The position numbers and the translations under genes were made by a program. A stretch of 64,000 bases of DNA from Chrysaora quinquecirrha (lineage: Eukaryota; Cnidaria; Scyphozoa; Semaeostomeae; Pelagiidae), in the NCBI GenBank assembly GCA_014526335.1, contig JACTAT010000304.1, positions 107,669 to 171,668 on the forward strand, given 5' to 3'. Below, in pieces: positions 44,391 to 56,940 of the stretch (positions are counted from its first letter, which is position 1; every line of letters starts with the position of its first letter). Below the pieces are notes generated by a model, which had not been told where the DNA came from, ran no database searches, and saw nothing but the letters and a program-made list of their open reading frames with translations.

Positions 44391-45104
44391 TTAACTAATT
44401 AACTAACTAACTGAATAACAACTATCTAGCTAATTGCCTATCTAACTAGCTAACTAACAAAGTAATTTGCTAACTAACTTCAAATCTTCTAAAGCAGCTA
44501 ACTAACAAACTGACTAATTTTCAAGCTATGCTACTTAAGTAACTAACCAGCTGAATGACTAACTTACTAATTAACTAACTAACTAGCTAACTAACTAACT
44601 AAGTAAGTAACTACGTAACTAACTAGCGATAAGACTAATAAATCTAATAAATCAAACTAACTGTTCAACTAACTAACAAACCAACTAATTAATTACCTAA
44701 CAAACTAACAAACAAACTAAATTTAGCTAACTAACTATCTAATTTGCTAACCGACTTACTAACTAGCTAACTTACTATATTCCAAAGTTAACTAGCTAAC
44801 TTACTAACAAACAAGCTACGCTAACTAACTAACGATACTTCTTCAAAGAGCATTTTAATTCAACATTTACTTTTGGATTTTTGTTTATAAATGTCAAATT
44901 TCTTGAGCAATATGTTTGATCTATATATGCGGAGACTAATCTTGATACTATTGGGAATTGAGAGTTAATATCCATTCGAATGAGACCAAACAAGACCATG
45001 CTTTGACAATTTATAAAACTTTTTCGATGAATTTTTTACCTTAGACATGACTCATCTTCGGCAGGTCATAAGGAAAATTGTCCAACACTTGCGAGGGGCA
45101 AGTT
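42880..45104. mobile_element. (TTAG)n/(CTAA)n foldback element, copy 2
   Basis: Same organisation as 32713-39535: inner border AAAAATCAAAAAAGAAAAGC, (TTAG)n to about 43500, (CTAA)n to about 44830, then the border TTTTGGATTTTTGTTTATAA with GATCTATATATGCGGAGACT, and a right arm ending GCGAGGGGCAAGTT at 45104. The outer left arm is missing here; the element begins at the splice acceptor of the GPCR exon. Confidence 0.85.
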
Positions 45105-45564
45105 TCGCTTTTTCGAGTCATCTATGACCATTAAACAGAAAATAAAATTAAAAACCAGGTCATCCTTGAATTTCGCATTTGGCCACCGGACTACTAATTT
45201 AATTATACCAGTCTTTATGTCATCATGTAGAATATTTAATTTTAGTGATAGTCAGCAAGTTTTCTTCTTAAGAATGCCTTCGTCTTTATGCTACAATAGA
45301 TTGTTTGGTAGGGGGGGGGGGCGAAAAACGCCCACCCCCAGTACTAATGTAACAGGATTGTAACGTCAACATCACGTGCACAGTATGTAATTAGTAATCA
45401 CGTGTACATAGGTTATAAATACCAATATAACGGAATGTAAAGTAGACTGTAGACTTGATTTATCTCTGTAAATGTAACTGATTGGTGAGATAGAGAAAAT
45501 GTAATGAGGTGTTTTTCTTTGTACCTCGTTCTGCCAAGCATACCTTTATTATGAGTACTGAAGC
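45105..45564. other. Non-coding stretch, possible solo LTR
   Basis: From about 45348 (TGTAACAGGATTGTAACGTC) to about 45550 the sequence has a TATA-like GGTTATAAATACC at about 45413 and could be a solo LTR or promoter. No matching second LTR and no clear target duplication, so this is tentative. Confidence 0.3.
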
Positions 45565-46567
45565 CATAGCATTTTTTAAGGATTTTTCACTGGGCGACAA
45601 AACCCAGGCGCGGATCTAGAAGCAATGACCATGGTCGTTCCCCGAAACAGCTGGGGTCTGGGGGCGCTATAAGCGCCCCAGCCGGTCCAGGGCAGGGCCC
45701 TGGCAGGGGTCCAGGGGGCGCAGCCCCCGGAAGGTCGTGATATCTCTGAGGCCTGAAAGTGGCGCAAGATTCAGAAAATTCTCCCTCTGCATCTTAATAG
45801 AAAATCACAAGAAATATACATCCTTGCATATCGCTCCAGAAAAACTTTTTTTGAACCATTGAAAAGGGGATTTCTCTTATTTTCATTATAGCTGCTTAAG
45901 AGAGGTTATGACGCTTACAAAAGCGACATTTCAAACAAAACTGAGTAAACTAAGATGTTCTTTAAGAGGAGAAAAACTGTTTGATAAAATCGTGACACCG
46001 ATACACTTCTTCATCAGGCTGTCTGTTTCTTCTGTCTTTTGTTGTTAAAAACTTTGCGACCGCAGGGCGTGGGTCAAAGTGAGCAGTTCCCTTTCCATTA
46101 AGTTCAATTATCAAGCGGCAATCTACAGTATTGCGACTTGTGGATGATCTTTTTGAGGATTTGAGCTCAGTATGGCTTGAGACAACCCTCTTTGTACTCA
46201 TGCTGTGGGGCAACCCAACCAGTGCTCCGATCCAACATGCATTGTGCCTTGTAACCCTGTGTCGACTCTTCTTATAAGCGATTTTGAAGCGAAACATTTG
46301 AATTTTGTGCCAAATGCAGACAATAAAAGATTTCTCTTAAATATTTTTCATGCTCTAATATACTGCCACTCCTTGCTACAGTAGCTACAGAATTTATATT
46401 GAAGGGAAGCATAAGCAACATCTATAGTTTTATTGTTGTTTTTCATCTCCGTTCTGCCTGTGAGTTTTCCTCGTGCCTTGTCGCCCAGTTTTCTAATTGA
46501 GTTTTCTAATTTATAGGTGAGCTGGGCGACATTTAGTCGCCTAGTCATACAGTTAAAAAATGCTATG
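45565..46567 (-). mobile_element. hAT-like element with exact 8-bp target duplication
   Basis: Target duplication ACTGAAGC at 45557-45564 and 46568-46575. Termini CATAGCATTTTTTAA and TTAAAAAATGCTATG are perfect inverted repeats, followed inward by (C/T)GGGCGAC on both sides. On minus, 45962-46297 encodes a fragment containing HFDPRPAVAKFLTTKDRRNR, which I read as a possible C-terminal transposase remnant of a hAT-type element (weak). A GC-rich segment (45603-45760, GGGGGCGCAGCCCCC-type palindromes) looks like a separate small insertion. Confidence 0.78.
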
Positions 46568-46853
46568 ACTGAAGCGCCTCTTACACTTATAGGGTTAATC
46601 TTGGTCTGAGCCCCTGACCAGTTCACAAATCTTGTCAATGTGGTCGCTGGTCAATGTGAATGAGTTATTTCGCTGTAATTATGTCCACGCATGCGTAAAG
46701 GGATGATCGTAATGATATGATAATGACACTTTTGTTAGAGAAAGTGAATTGAATGGAATATCTGAATGCAGAAGCTAGTCTATGCAGAAGCTGCGAAGAT
46801 ATTTTTTGTTGTGAGCCCAAAACTTCTATTTGCAAAAGAAGAACTTCCCGGTC

Positions 46854-49800
46854 ATGGAATTAAATCGACCAATAACTGCCCCTGATGAAACAGATCGTCC
46901 ACCTAGCAAAGTTAACGTCTATCTCAAGTATGCCCTATTCACTTTCACGATGCTTTTCTGGGTAAGTTTGAAAAGTTGTGAACTTGCTTTACGTTTAGGC
47001 CCTCGCCGTATCAAATTTTGAAGGTTGAATAAACGGCAATGTTTTTGCAAGAGGTAGAAGCAATTTGACGCAACTAATCGTATGCAGCACCTGATCTTAT
47101 GCAGCACCTACCTATTAATGTAAGCAAATATCGAAAGAGCTCATGAGTTTATTCCGAGGAGCTCTTTCGGCATGTTTTCTTGGACACAGACATTCACAAA
47201 CACCCGCGCCCCGCACGTCACAACTGCCCGCCATTTGCAGCTATCACACTTGTCAAAAACGCTATCAGTCAAAAGTATTTTGTTGAAAAAATTGGAATTA
47301 ACAATCATCTGACTTTCCAGAATATTCAGAAAATGTAAATATTCCATTGCAAATAGAAGCTCCAAACCCAAGGAAGTACTCAGTAGAATTTTAATTTCTC
47401 CAAATCAAAAGATATCAAGCTTTTGATGCGAAAATCTTAAAGCACCCAAAATTTAGTCTGGGTGCAAAGTTTTACTTCCTCAGTGTTTGTTACGAGTGTT
47501 GAAAACTCCAATTTTACAAGGACTCAGTCAAAGCCTTTATAGATTCTGGAAGTTTGAATGCTTAGACCTATAAAATTAAGAATAAAAGTGCTAGGACAGC
47601 AGAAACTTGTACATAGACTAAATTTTGGATGTTTTCTACGATTTTTGCATCAAAGCTCAATATCTTTTGATTTAGAGAGAATTAAAATTCTATCGAATCG
47701 CAGTCACCCTACAAATAAGAATCAGATTAACATGCAAATCAGTTCTGAAATTGATACTTCTAAATTTGGTATAATTTTAGATTAATAGGGGAAATGGGAA
47801 ATATGGGACATAGCACTAAATCTTTAACTTGTGTTGAATAAATTTGCACCTTACTAATTTCAACAATCAAAACTTTAACTCGTTCATTTACAATAAAACC
47901 CCTTCTCTGGAAAGATCAAATTTGAGCATACTAAATTGCCAACAAAACTCCTATGGCTGGGTTAATTTGGGATAGTGCCACTCAAACTATTACCAGTGAA
48001 TTAAGAAATTTGATATTTTCTTTGTTATATTCTAAATTTTCAGGTCTTAAATGTATATAAAAAGATCATTTGGTTGGTTTTATCGTAGCTTTTTAGATAA
48101 AATATAGATCAAGTGAGTAGCACTTTTTCCCAAATTACCCCAGTTTACTACAAAGCCCTGTTTACACTACAAAAATCTAACCCGTGTTAACTTCAACCCA
48201 GGTCCAACCCGGGTTAAATTTTTGTAGTGTAAATGCGACTAACCTGGGTTGAACCCGGGTTGAAGAAACCCACCCTGGGTTAACTTCAACCCGGGTCGAA
48301 ATTTTGTAGTGTAAACAGGGCTCAAGACTAGATAGACTACTACTAGGATAGTACTATGTAGTACTAGTACAGCCTTTTTCTGAAAAATATGATATTTCTA
48401 ACAACCTGCTGCCCCCTTGTAACAATTTCAGATTTTGAAAGCTGCTAAACACACAGGCCTTGATCAATATTAATAGAGCTATTTGGTAAAACGACCAACA
48501 GCATTGAAATTACAAGATATTAAGTTTTCAATGCTTAAATCGTATAAAGCATGCATATCCAAAATTTAGTTTAAGTACGGATTTTTGGTGTCCTAGAATG
48601 TGTATTCTTAATATTATAAGCATTCAAACTTCCTGATTCTATAAAGGCTTTGACTGCAAAAAGTGAAGTATAGGTGAGACTTTGACACCCACTGGGTCCA
48701 AGCCCTTTTAAAATCATGAGCTTTGAACACTGGAAAGGTCATAATACAAGCACTGAGAAAGTAAAGCTTTGAACCTAAACTGAATTTTTGGAGCTTTATA
48801 CTATTTTTGTATCAAGAACTTGATATCTTTTGATTTGGAGAAATTAGAGTTCTACCGAATTGATCTATTCAAGGGATGAGGAAGGGGGCCAAACTGAATT
48901 ATTAACAAGTTTTTGTAAACCTTCAACCCCTGTATGAATAGTTCCCAAAATTTGAAGGGATCTCAGGTTCAAAATCCCAAAGAAATTATTGCAACTGTGA
49001 AAAAAGAGTCTTAACACAATTTTACTTTCCAGCATAGAAAAATTTAAAATATTTGCAGGTGTGCCACATCAGAGCAGCAAAAATCCTCAGTTTTGGAATT
49101 CATGCTCACTGGTCTGTAGCACAAAATTTTGAGGTGTTTTCCAATATGAAATTTCTTGGTTCTCATCTGAATCATCTATGTGTCAGTACTTTTGGAAAGC
49201 GTTCTTCTGAGACTCTTAGGAGTCTAAAAATTGCCTGCCTGACTCGCAATGATAGCAATTTGATCATCCACTTCCACTTGTTAAAATGATATGACAAGGA
49301 CTATTACAGAGCTTACTTCTTAAAGCTCAATGAAATATTCCATTCTGTAAATCCCTAAAATGAATTTCACAGTGGTGGCTTATTCAAAGGGAGGACTTAT
49401 TCAAGGAAGAAAGCTTATTAAAAAGTTCAGTAGTTCCTTGTGTATTTTGGACAAAAAGGCTAAAAGAGCAGGATTACTTATATGATTTAGCCAATAATTG
49501 GCTGCTTGCCTACTGACAAGTGAATCTTGGTTGTATATATTTTAAAACTCTCAGCACCAGCTTAGGGATCATCTCCAATTATTTGCATCAGATTCGCGCA
49601 ATAAAATTCGTAGAATTATACAATATTATACAATTTTTTGTAAGCCCTATAAGAATTTATTCATGTCGATGCATTTTGCAACATGAAGAAATTCGTACAA
49701 AATTTGTATAGGGTAACATATCAAATTGGTATAAAATTCGTATAACATTCGTCTAAAATTCGTATAGGATTTTGCAGAAAATTCAAAGAAAATTGGCATA

Positions 49801-52800
49801 ATGATTCCTGTGCAATTCGTCTAAACAAATTCTAAGACTGTAAAACTCCTTTGAGCTTTGGAATTGTTCTTCGTATTTTAGCGTAACCTTTCGGTTCTCA
49901 CGTTATTTTTTTCATAAATGACCAACTTGCATTCCTATTGTTCTTTGAGCCAATCTTCTATTGTTCCTGGAATGTGTCACTTTGGTATAAAAAGCTGCTA
50001 ATTTTTTCTTTCCGCGTCATGAAGGAGAAATGAAATTTGTATACAATTTGTATATGTGATTTGCTTTATACGAATTAATTCGTATAACACATTTCTTCAA
50101 GTGAGAAAAAATTTGTATAAATTCGTATAAAAACTATATGATTAAGTGGAGACGGTCCCTAATTAATATCAACACATTTTGCAACATGAAGAATTTTGTA
50201 TACAATTCTTAACTTTTCAACTGAGAAAAAATTCGTATAAATTTGTATAAAACTATACAATTAATTGGAGACAGTCCCTTGCTCAGTTTTCTCATGGGCT
50301 GAAGCATTAGTGACCAAACCTATTCTTAAGGCCTGGGAATAGTTTCATGGGGGAAGAGGGAATGGGGCTTATTTGCAAAAATGAATTCTGAAGTTTTTTA
50401 GGTTATTCCAGGAGGGATCTCTTTCATAGGTGGGGGCTTATTCAAGAATTTACAGTAATCAATTTATAAAGAATCTGTGTTAATTGATTTGTAGCTGGTA
50501 GGTGGAGCCTTTATTGGTATTGGAGCTTGGGCTGTACTTCAAAAGACTGGCTATGCTGAAGTTTCTGATTTTGTGACAGATCCTGCTGTCATCATCATTA
50601 CTGTTGGGGTTTGCATCTTCCTTGTTTCTTTCTGTGGCTGCGTTGGAGCACTCAGAGAAAATATCTGCCTGTTGGAAACCGTAAGTGATTTATTTTCATA
50701 AGAATTTGTCTAGTCATTATTCTGCACAGAAACACATTCTTCAAAGGGCAGATGGATATAGGTTAGCTTTTTAAGAAGGCAAGTATATCTATATTACCAG
50801 AAGACTTCTAAGGGCCTGCCCGGTTAGGCAAGCTGGCTTGGCCAAGTGAGATCAAAGGATGCGAATCTCACCTGGCCGAGATCTGCAGGAACAAAAGAAT
50901 CTTTGTTTGTTCACTTTGTGTTTATATGGAGAGCGGGTCAGCTCAGGCAGGCCAGGTGTATATAAAATAGCCAAAACTTTTATGTCATGTTATAATTTTC
51001 GATCAAAAGAGAGGTTCTCATAAAGAAAACAGAGATTATTTTGTGGACAACAATGGCAGGTAAGTGACTTTGGATAAGGCCCAAAATAGGGTTATTTTGA
51101 AAATTTGCAATTGCTTCTCTATAAAGCAAGAAATTTGCTTCAAAATAATTTGCAATATTTTGCAATAACTAAAGTTTTGAAATATGTGAATGAAATTTTT
51201 CATAAAATGTTCTTAAAACTACTTCAAGTCCAAAATTTATTTTTGTATCAAAACAACAACTTTAAAAGTTACTCAACGAAAATCTTTACCAATAATTTCA
51301 ATCCCTAATTCTTCTCTTTAAGTACACTTAGAGTGAAAATTTAAATGGCAAATAAAAGTTTTAACTATTTTATGTCGATAAACCATGAAAACTTGTTGCA
51401 AAAGTCTGGATAATGGTTCGTACATCGCTGTTTATCAAGACAACTCTTGAAATATTTCGCTCGAAATCTGGAAGGCATTGCTTAAAAGTTTTTCATTATT
51501 TCCACTAAAAGCAACAAATAAATCATTTACTTTTTATTTTAATTGGAAGTCAATGAAATTGTGAACATTTTCCCGCCTATATCAAGTCCGGCAAAGCCCC
51601 TGAGCCGTCATGGCTTTGTTATGTAAATTTTGTTATTTGGGCCTACTGCTACTGTTGGCTGCCATTTTAGGTCAAGCTATGCAATACTTTTGTGAGGATA
51701 GTGTAGTAAATATGTGGAGCTGGTGTACAGCTATTTCTTTTTTTAATTCACAGTTGCTTAGCCCACTGTTTTGTCTCTGTTTTTTGTAGTGTTGATAAAC
51801 TTTTAATTGAATCGTTTCTTTTGTAGTATAAGTACATTTTGGTTGTCATATTGCTTCTTGAGTGTGTTGGAGGAATTCTTGCATTTTCCTTCTGGCCAGA
51901 GGTGGGTTTTTTCATTGCCCATTACGTGAACTTGCATTGTTATGAAATGTCCATTTAATTCCATGCCATTATGATATGGTATGTCTTTCTGGTATGCATA
52001 TGCAGGTTTTATTTTTGGTGAAATAATTTGTTGTAGCAGTCTTTGTAGTTTGAGGCGTGCAATCGCATGGGCACGTCTCCACACAAGCCCAAATCATCCA
52101 AGGTGTGCAAAGAGTCGCACTTGCAAAACTGGATTTTCCAGATTTTACAAGCGAAATATCTTCCACAGTCAAATCTAGGGCTTGTGAATATAAATGATTG
52201 GTAATTTCTTAAATAGTCAAAAATCATAAAAAAGATAAGCATGATAGTTTTATTAACTGATGAAGTTGACATTATACGAGAACAATAATCAAATCAGCTA
52301 TTTGAAGACTTTCATAAAAGATTAGGCCTTCTGAGCTGTCTATTTACGACTTCTTTGTCAATAAAGAACTTAATGAAAGCAACAGTTAAGATTTCTTGAC
52401 GATTTATTGATAAAGTTTGTAAAATGAACATAAAAAAGTCTTCATTGTGTCACATCTTGATTATCTGAATGGAAAAAATTGGCACATTCGTACCAATCAC
52501 ACGTGCAGTTTGATGAAGGCATGTGAAATGCTGCACACTCAGACGAGTAATAACTTATCAACAAGATATTAAGCTTAACATTTCTTTATGGTTTATGAAA
52601 TTTCCTTAGACAAAGAAATTGATCAACAGCAAGGTGCAAGTGGCAATTAGAAAGTACACAAGCAACCAGGATCTAAGGAATCTAATTGACAGAATTCAGT
52701 ATGAGGTTAGTTTTCTTAATGCTTCATTTTCTTAATTGTTATATCCTTGGGATCCTTTGAATCCATTTTCCAACCTCTAATTTTCAGACCTTTCAAGGTC

Positions 52801-55105
52801 TGTAAACTATTAGGATGGAGATTAACATTTCCTGAAACTGCTACCCCATACAGTTGGGTGAAGACAAAATTTTGGTTTCTAGACCCTCTGAAACAGCTTT
52901 TGCAGAGCATATTTGGTATAAATTATACTCCTTTTCAACTAAGGGCCTCGTTTTTAAAAATATCGAAGGTGCTGAATTCAAATCTGAAGTCAAAATTTCT
53001 CTATGACTTGATTTTCAATGTTTTTGAAAACAAAGCCCAAATGTGAAAAGGCGTATTAATAAACAGAAAAGTAAACCCAGGAGAAAGAGAGGAAAAGCCT
53101 TAAGAAATTAAACATAAAGCTGTAGAACCATTGCTTAAAAATTTGATTAAGTAGCAATATACATAGAAATGCTGTAGATTTTGCAAATATTACATGCGGG
53201 AGTGAGACAACATTCCTGTTTACAATACAAGAATCTTCTGCGAAATGCAGGAGACTTGACAGGTCTGAATTTGCCCAACCTCCTTTTTGCCCTACCTTTC
53301 ATAACATGTAGTTCAATCAATGAAAGCTCAATTTGCCTAACCTGAATGCACAACTTATCCATGGATGAACACTATTGGCATTTTTGTCTATAATTTCTTT
53401 CAAACAATTCAGAGGCTTGAAGATTCACCTAGTCAGGTCATTCCATAAATTCAAATATTTTGAGGCTCATTAAACAAATTGAATTGAGAGTTAACCCATA
53501 TTTTACAGTTCAAGTGCTGTGGAAGTACAAATACTGATGATTGGGACTGGAATCCATATTTCAGTTGTGGAGCAACAACCATTCAGTCATGTGGTGTTCC
53601 TTGGTCTTGCTGCTTGAGAAAGGTTTGTATTAACATTAACTCCTATGTTGTAAGTTGTGGCCTCAAACCTTAATCATTTCACAAATTGGCTGTATCATAT
53701 TTTATAACAAGATATGTCTTTCGAAGAATGAAGGTCCTTTATGCTCTCTAGACAGAATTTTTTCAATCATCATATAACTTTTGTTTTAGTTCCAAAGAAA
53801 TAAGCAATGTGGATACAGAATCAGAAGAAACAGATTGGTAAGGAATACTTTGTTATCATCTTATTGCAGTTACCCGATCTTAAAAGCCAATTTGTGTACC
53901 TTATTGCATTCATGATCATTTATTAATGCAAATTAGAAGTTTCGATTTTGTTGATTTAAATTCCAAAATTAAAATTTTGTTCTCAATTTCAATGTAAAAT
54001 TTTTATTGTTGTATTTCGTTCACTTTATTTACATTTTCATTTTCTCTCGACCCAATAAAAACAAAAACGAAAAAGTTGTTGGCTCAGCTGTGGTCTTCTC
54101 ACCGTGATTGCAAAGATAACGTTGGGCAAATTGTTTACACAAATGTGCCTCTAATCCCCAAGGTGTAAAATACTTACCTGGGCAATGTCAGCAACAAAAT
54201 TTAAGTAGTGCAAAATGTGTGGCTGCACACTGTTCAAATGCTTCCCAAGGGAGACAAGAAATGCTTGAGCTAGGCCTCGTATGGAACTCAATTTTTTACA
54301 TTTGATCTATATAATAGTTAATAAAAATTGAATTTTTCAGCGTTTGAAAATGGGTGAATACTTGCAGTTGGATACATGTATGGATGTTATTCTTACTTTC
54401 TTCAAAAACAATTTGATGGCTGTTGCAGGAGCCGCTGTTGCCTTTACATTACCACTGGTTTGTCTCGATGTTTTTTTTATTATAATACAAAATAATATTG
54501 ATTGGTTTTGATTTGGTATAGAATTTAACAATAAAAACGACAATTTTGAAAGACATGTTTCGAACGTTCATCGTTCATCTTCAGTTTAGAAATCATAATT
54601 AAATTACATCAAGAAAAATCTATGTATATTGAAGTTTGTTACATTATATAAAAACACGTGAGGAAAAAGTGATAATTACAAGCGATAATTCTAAAAAAAT
54701 AATGGTACAAAAGCGGGTTTAAAGGGGGTAAAAAGAAAAAAGAAAAAGCGGTGTTAATAACAAAGGTTTATATTGTAATGGTATAGTTGTTTATTAAGCG
54801 TGGGTTTAACCCAAGAGATATGCAGAGCCTCCTTTCTTTTGAGGGTAAAAGAACCGCTAGCGCTGTCCAAGATTGAAAAGGAATCCTCAGAGCATAGAGG
54901 GCGGCAAGAGGGGACTCATTAAAATGTCTGCAATTGATTTGGTGTAAGAGAAAAGTGTTCATAGATGTGCTGATAAAATAAGAATTGGACCGATCAAGTA
55001 AACTTTCGTCTTTTATTTCAGATTATTGGTGTTATCATGGCACACATCTTTGTCAATCAAATTAAAGACCAGATCGAACTTTTCAATGGAAAATCGTACC
55101 TTTGA
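46854..55105 (+). CDS. TspanC8-type tetraspanin, complete, 8 exons, 275 aa
   Basis: Exons 46854-46961, 50495-50680, 51827-51901, 52610-52705, 53509-53622, 53790-53837, 54341-54457 and 55022-55105, all joined in phase 0 with AG/GT sites. TM1 YLKYALFTFTMLFW plus LVGGAFIGIGAW; small loop; TM2 IIITVGVCIFLVSFCGCVGA; TM3 ILVVILLLECVGGILAF; large loop with CCG and eight Cys (CC, C, C, CC, C, C), the count that defines the TspanC8 group (Tspan5/10/14/15/17/33). TM4 is AVAGAAVAFTLPLIIGVIMA. The N-terminus SKVNVYLKYALF resembles Tspan5/14/17/33. Known role of the group: binding ADAM10, its ER exit and substrate choice, including Notch. Length is normal. ATG at 46854 is the first in frame. Intron 1 is 3.5 kb and filled with repeats. 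Confidence 0.93.
47385..47700. repeat. Palindromic intronic repeat, copy 1
   Basis: Left arm TAGAATTTTAATTTCTCCAA with ATCAAAAGATATCAAGC; right arm its complement (ATATCTTTTGATTTAGAGAG with AATTAAAATTCTA). A diverged second copy is at about 48515-48862. Confidence 0.75.
48155..48321. mobile_element. Short MITE with GCCCTGTTTACACTACAAAA ends
   Basis: Arms GCCCTGTTTACACTACAAAA and TTTTGTAGTGTAAACAGGGC are perfect 20-bp inverted repeats. The 167-bp body repeats AACCCGGGTT palindromes. The TSD is not clear. Confidence 0.8.
48515..48862. repeat. Palindromic intronic repeat, copy 2
   Basis: Right arm ACTTGATATCTTTTGATTTG with GAGAAATTAGAGTTCTACCG, matching the right arm of copy 1. The left arm is diverged (TCCAAAATTTAGTTTAAGTA). 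Confidence 0.6.
49565..50278. mobile_element. PIF/Harbinger-like MITE, partly duplicated right end
   Basis: Left end TTAGGGATCATCTCCAATTA; right ends GTGGAGACGGTCCCTAA (about 50159) and again TTGGAGACAGTCCCTT (about 50277), so the right terminus seems present twice in tandem. The body repeats AATTCGTATAA. The ends resemble the 59292-59863 element. It lies in intron 1 of the tetraspanin gene. Confidence 0.6.
54467..55005 (-). mobile_element. Solo 3' end of a Penelope-like element (family A relative)
   Basis: The minus strand reads SFSILDSASGSFTLKRKEAL and HISWVKPTLNKQLYHYN, matching the C-terminus of the 35-kb Penelope element (SFTVLDTAHTSFQLKIKEAL / HISWEKPSLNRQLYHYN). The tail keeps the shared 3' UTR words AAAAACGACAA, AGACATGTTTCG and CATCTTCAG. 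It lies in the last intron of the tetraspanin gene, 10 bp from the donor of exon 7 and about 15 bp from the exon 8 acceptor, so it fills nearly the whole intron. Confidence 0.82.
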
Positions 55106-55298
55106 TGAACATTTTTTATCACAGCTTGTTTCACTCGATCATTGAAGAACTTTGAAGTAACTCACTCCAATGAAACCCTGCACTTATCATTATGCACCAA
55201 TGTGCTTTCTTATTTACATAATCTTTTTTATTAAGTAGTAAATCTAGGTTATGAAGTATAATATCATAACCTATGAGCTTGTTCTTTCGATGCAGTAA

Positions 55299-55304
55299 AA
55301 TAAA
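55299..55304 (+). terminator. Candidate poly(A) signal for the tetraspanin gene
   Basis: AATAAA about 195 bp after the stop codon. Other AATAAA-like signals occur further down, so the main site is not certain. Confidence 0.4.
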
Positions 55305-55305
55305 C

Positions 55306-56940
55306 TTACTTATCGGCTGGCCTTAATTTGAGGCTAACCTTACCTCGATAGCCTTACTTTGATGCTCTCCGACGTCATTCGAATGGGATGTTATCATTTC
55401 CATTTGGGAATCACCAATACCCGATTTGATAATGAACACAGGGTCTTAAGTGTAATTAAAGTCTACTAAACTCCGAAAATATGTGTATGAGAAGCATTTT
55501 GCAACATATTGTGACTAGGTCTTCTTTAAAGGGAAGTCGTAATACGTTCCTTAAAAATGCAGTTGGATTTTCATATCTCGATGGCCGTTTAACTGGAATT
55601 CCGCGATGCCTCAGCTCATCTTGTCTTCCTGATTCTGGCTTGCTTTGGGCTTGCTTTACGTATTAAAGTATGAAAACCCTCGATATTTCGAAACTGACCT
55701 TGTTCATTGGAACATGAGGCCGATTTGAGATATTGAGGTTCAACTGTAGATGGGAACAGGTGGAAAAGACTAACTCAAAGTTTAAAGGAATTAGAAAACC
55801 TCTATAAACTTGTTTTGGTTAGCAATTACTGCTAATTTGCCCTTATTACATTTAAACTCTTGGCGCATTAGGTTTATGTAATTTTTTTCGCCTCTTAAAC
55901 TTTGTCAACATACCGTTTCGAGTTAGGTATTTCGAAGATAATTTCTTTCGGAAAGTTTTGCTATTTAAAGATTTTCGGAAGGTATTGCAATGGCTTTTAC
56001 CATTACTGTAGTTTTTGCTTTTGTTACTGTAAATCTGTGTTAGTCAACGTCTGATTTTACTGATAATGCTTCTAATATTTGCTTAGAATTGTTTCCTTTT
56101 GTATCGTATGTAACGCCTCACATCGCAGTTTGTATTTAATAACTTTTTCTCAATTAAAAGAAGGGAAAGACCTCACCGAGAACGTCAACACCCTTATTAT
56201 AAAACTTTGTTAATAAATTCGAATTTATCAAGGCTGTTTCTTAGACTGTGACATAGAAAATCCCCTCTTATAGTGATATCAATGTCGGGAGACGAATATC
56301 TCCCGAAATGATGCCCTGAAAAATTGAAAAGGCTGGCTTATCATGATAAGCTGTGGTTGCTTACAGGTCTGAATAAATTATAACTTGTAAAGCCTTTTAA
56401 AAAACGAATAAGAATAGATTTTCCAGATTTGATGTCCGAACCCGGAGTGCATTGCCCGGTTAATTTCCGGTAAATGCTTAAATATATTTATATTCAGGCA
56501 GTTCAAGTGCTAATGCACCAAACGCATACTTCCCTGGTCTCTTGTTGAGAGTAAATGCAGGTTAGAGCACTGGTTTAACTGGGGTTAATGCGACCAGGAG
56601 GGTGTTTTATTGGTTACTGGATTTTCAAATGGTCTTAAATTTTCCCTTTGGACTGGTGTGTGGTTTGGGTTATTCAAACTTTGCCCTTCCATTGGCTCCC
56701 ATCTTTCATGGACTTTCTTGCCGTCATGACTTTCCCCGGGCTTTCCCCCTTCAACCCTCACATGCACTTGTATTTGAGCGTAGCAGAATTATTACATGAA
56801 GAATTAGCTTCAGTTTTGAATTTTTTCCACGAAAAGCCCAACGCCTGAGCAGCGGCGCCGTAGAACTCAGTCAAGCGGGAAGAAGCACAGGTCAGGAGAA
56901 GAAAGATAGATAAAGGGAATGTAACTTCACGAAAGCTGGA
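55306..56940. other. Intergenic region between tetraspanin and the next gene
   Basis: Tetraspanin 3' UTR, then about 1.4 kb without a recognised gene. Short overlapping frames at 56585-56848 on both strands look like shadows. The promoter of the 56941 gene should lie at its right end. Confidence 0.4.

Noticed and set aside
45576..45767. Arg/Pro-rich minus-strand frame
   Set aside because: Lies in a GC-rich palindromic repeat (GGGGGCGCAGCCCCC-type) within a transposon.
46830..46853. Upstream start for the tetraspanin (MQKKNFPV...)
   Set aside because: That codon is TTG; the first ATG is 46854 and gives the expected short N-terminus.
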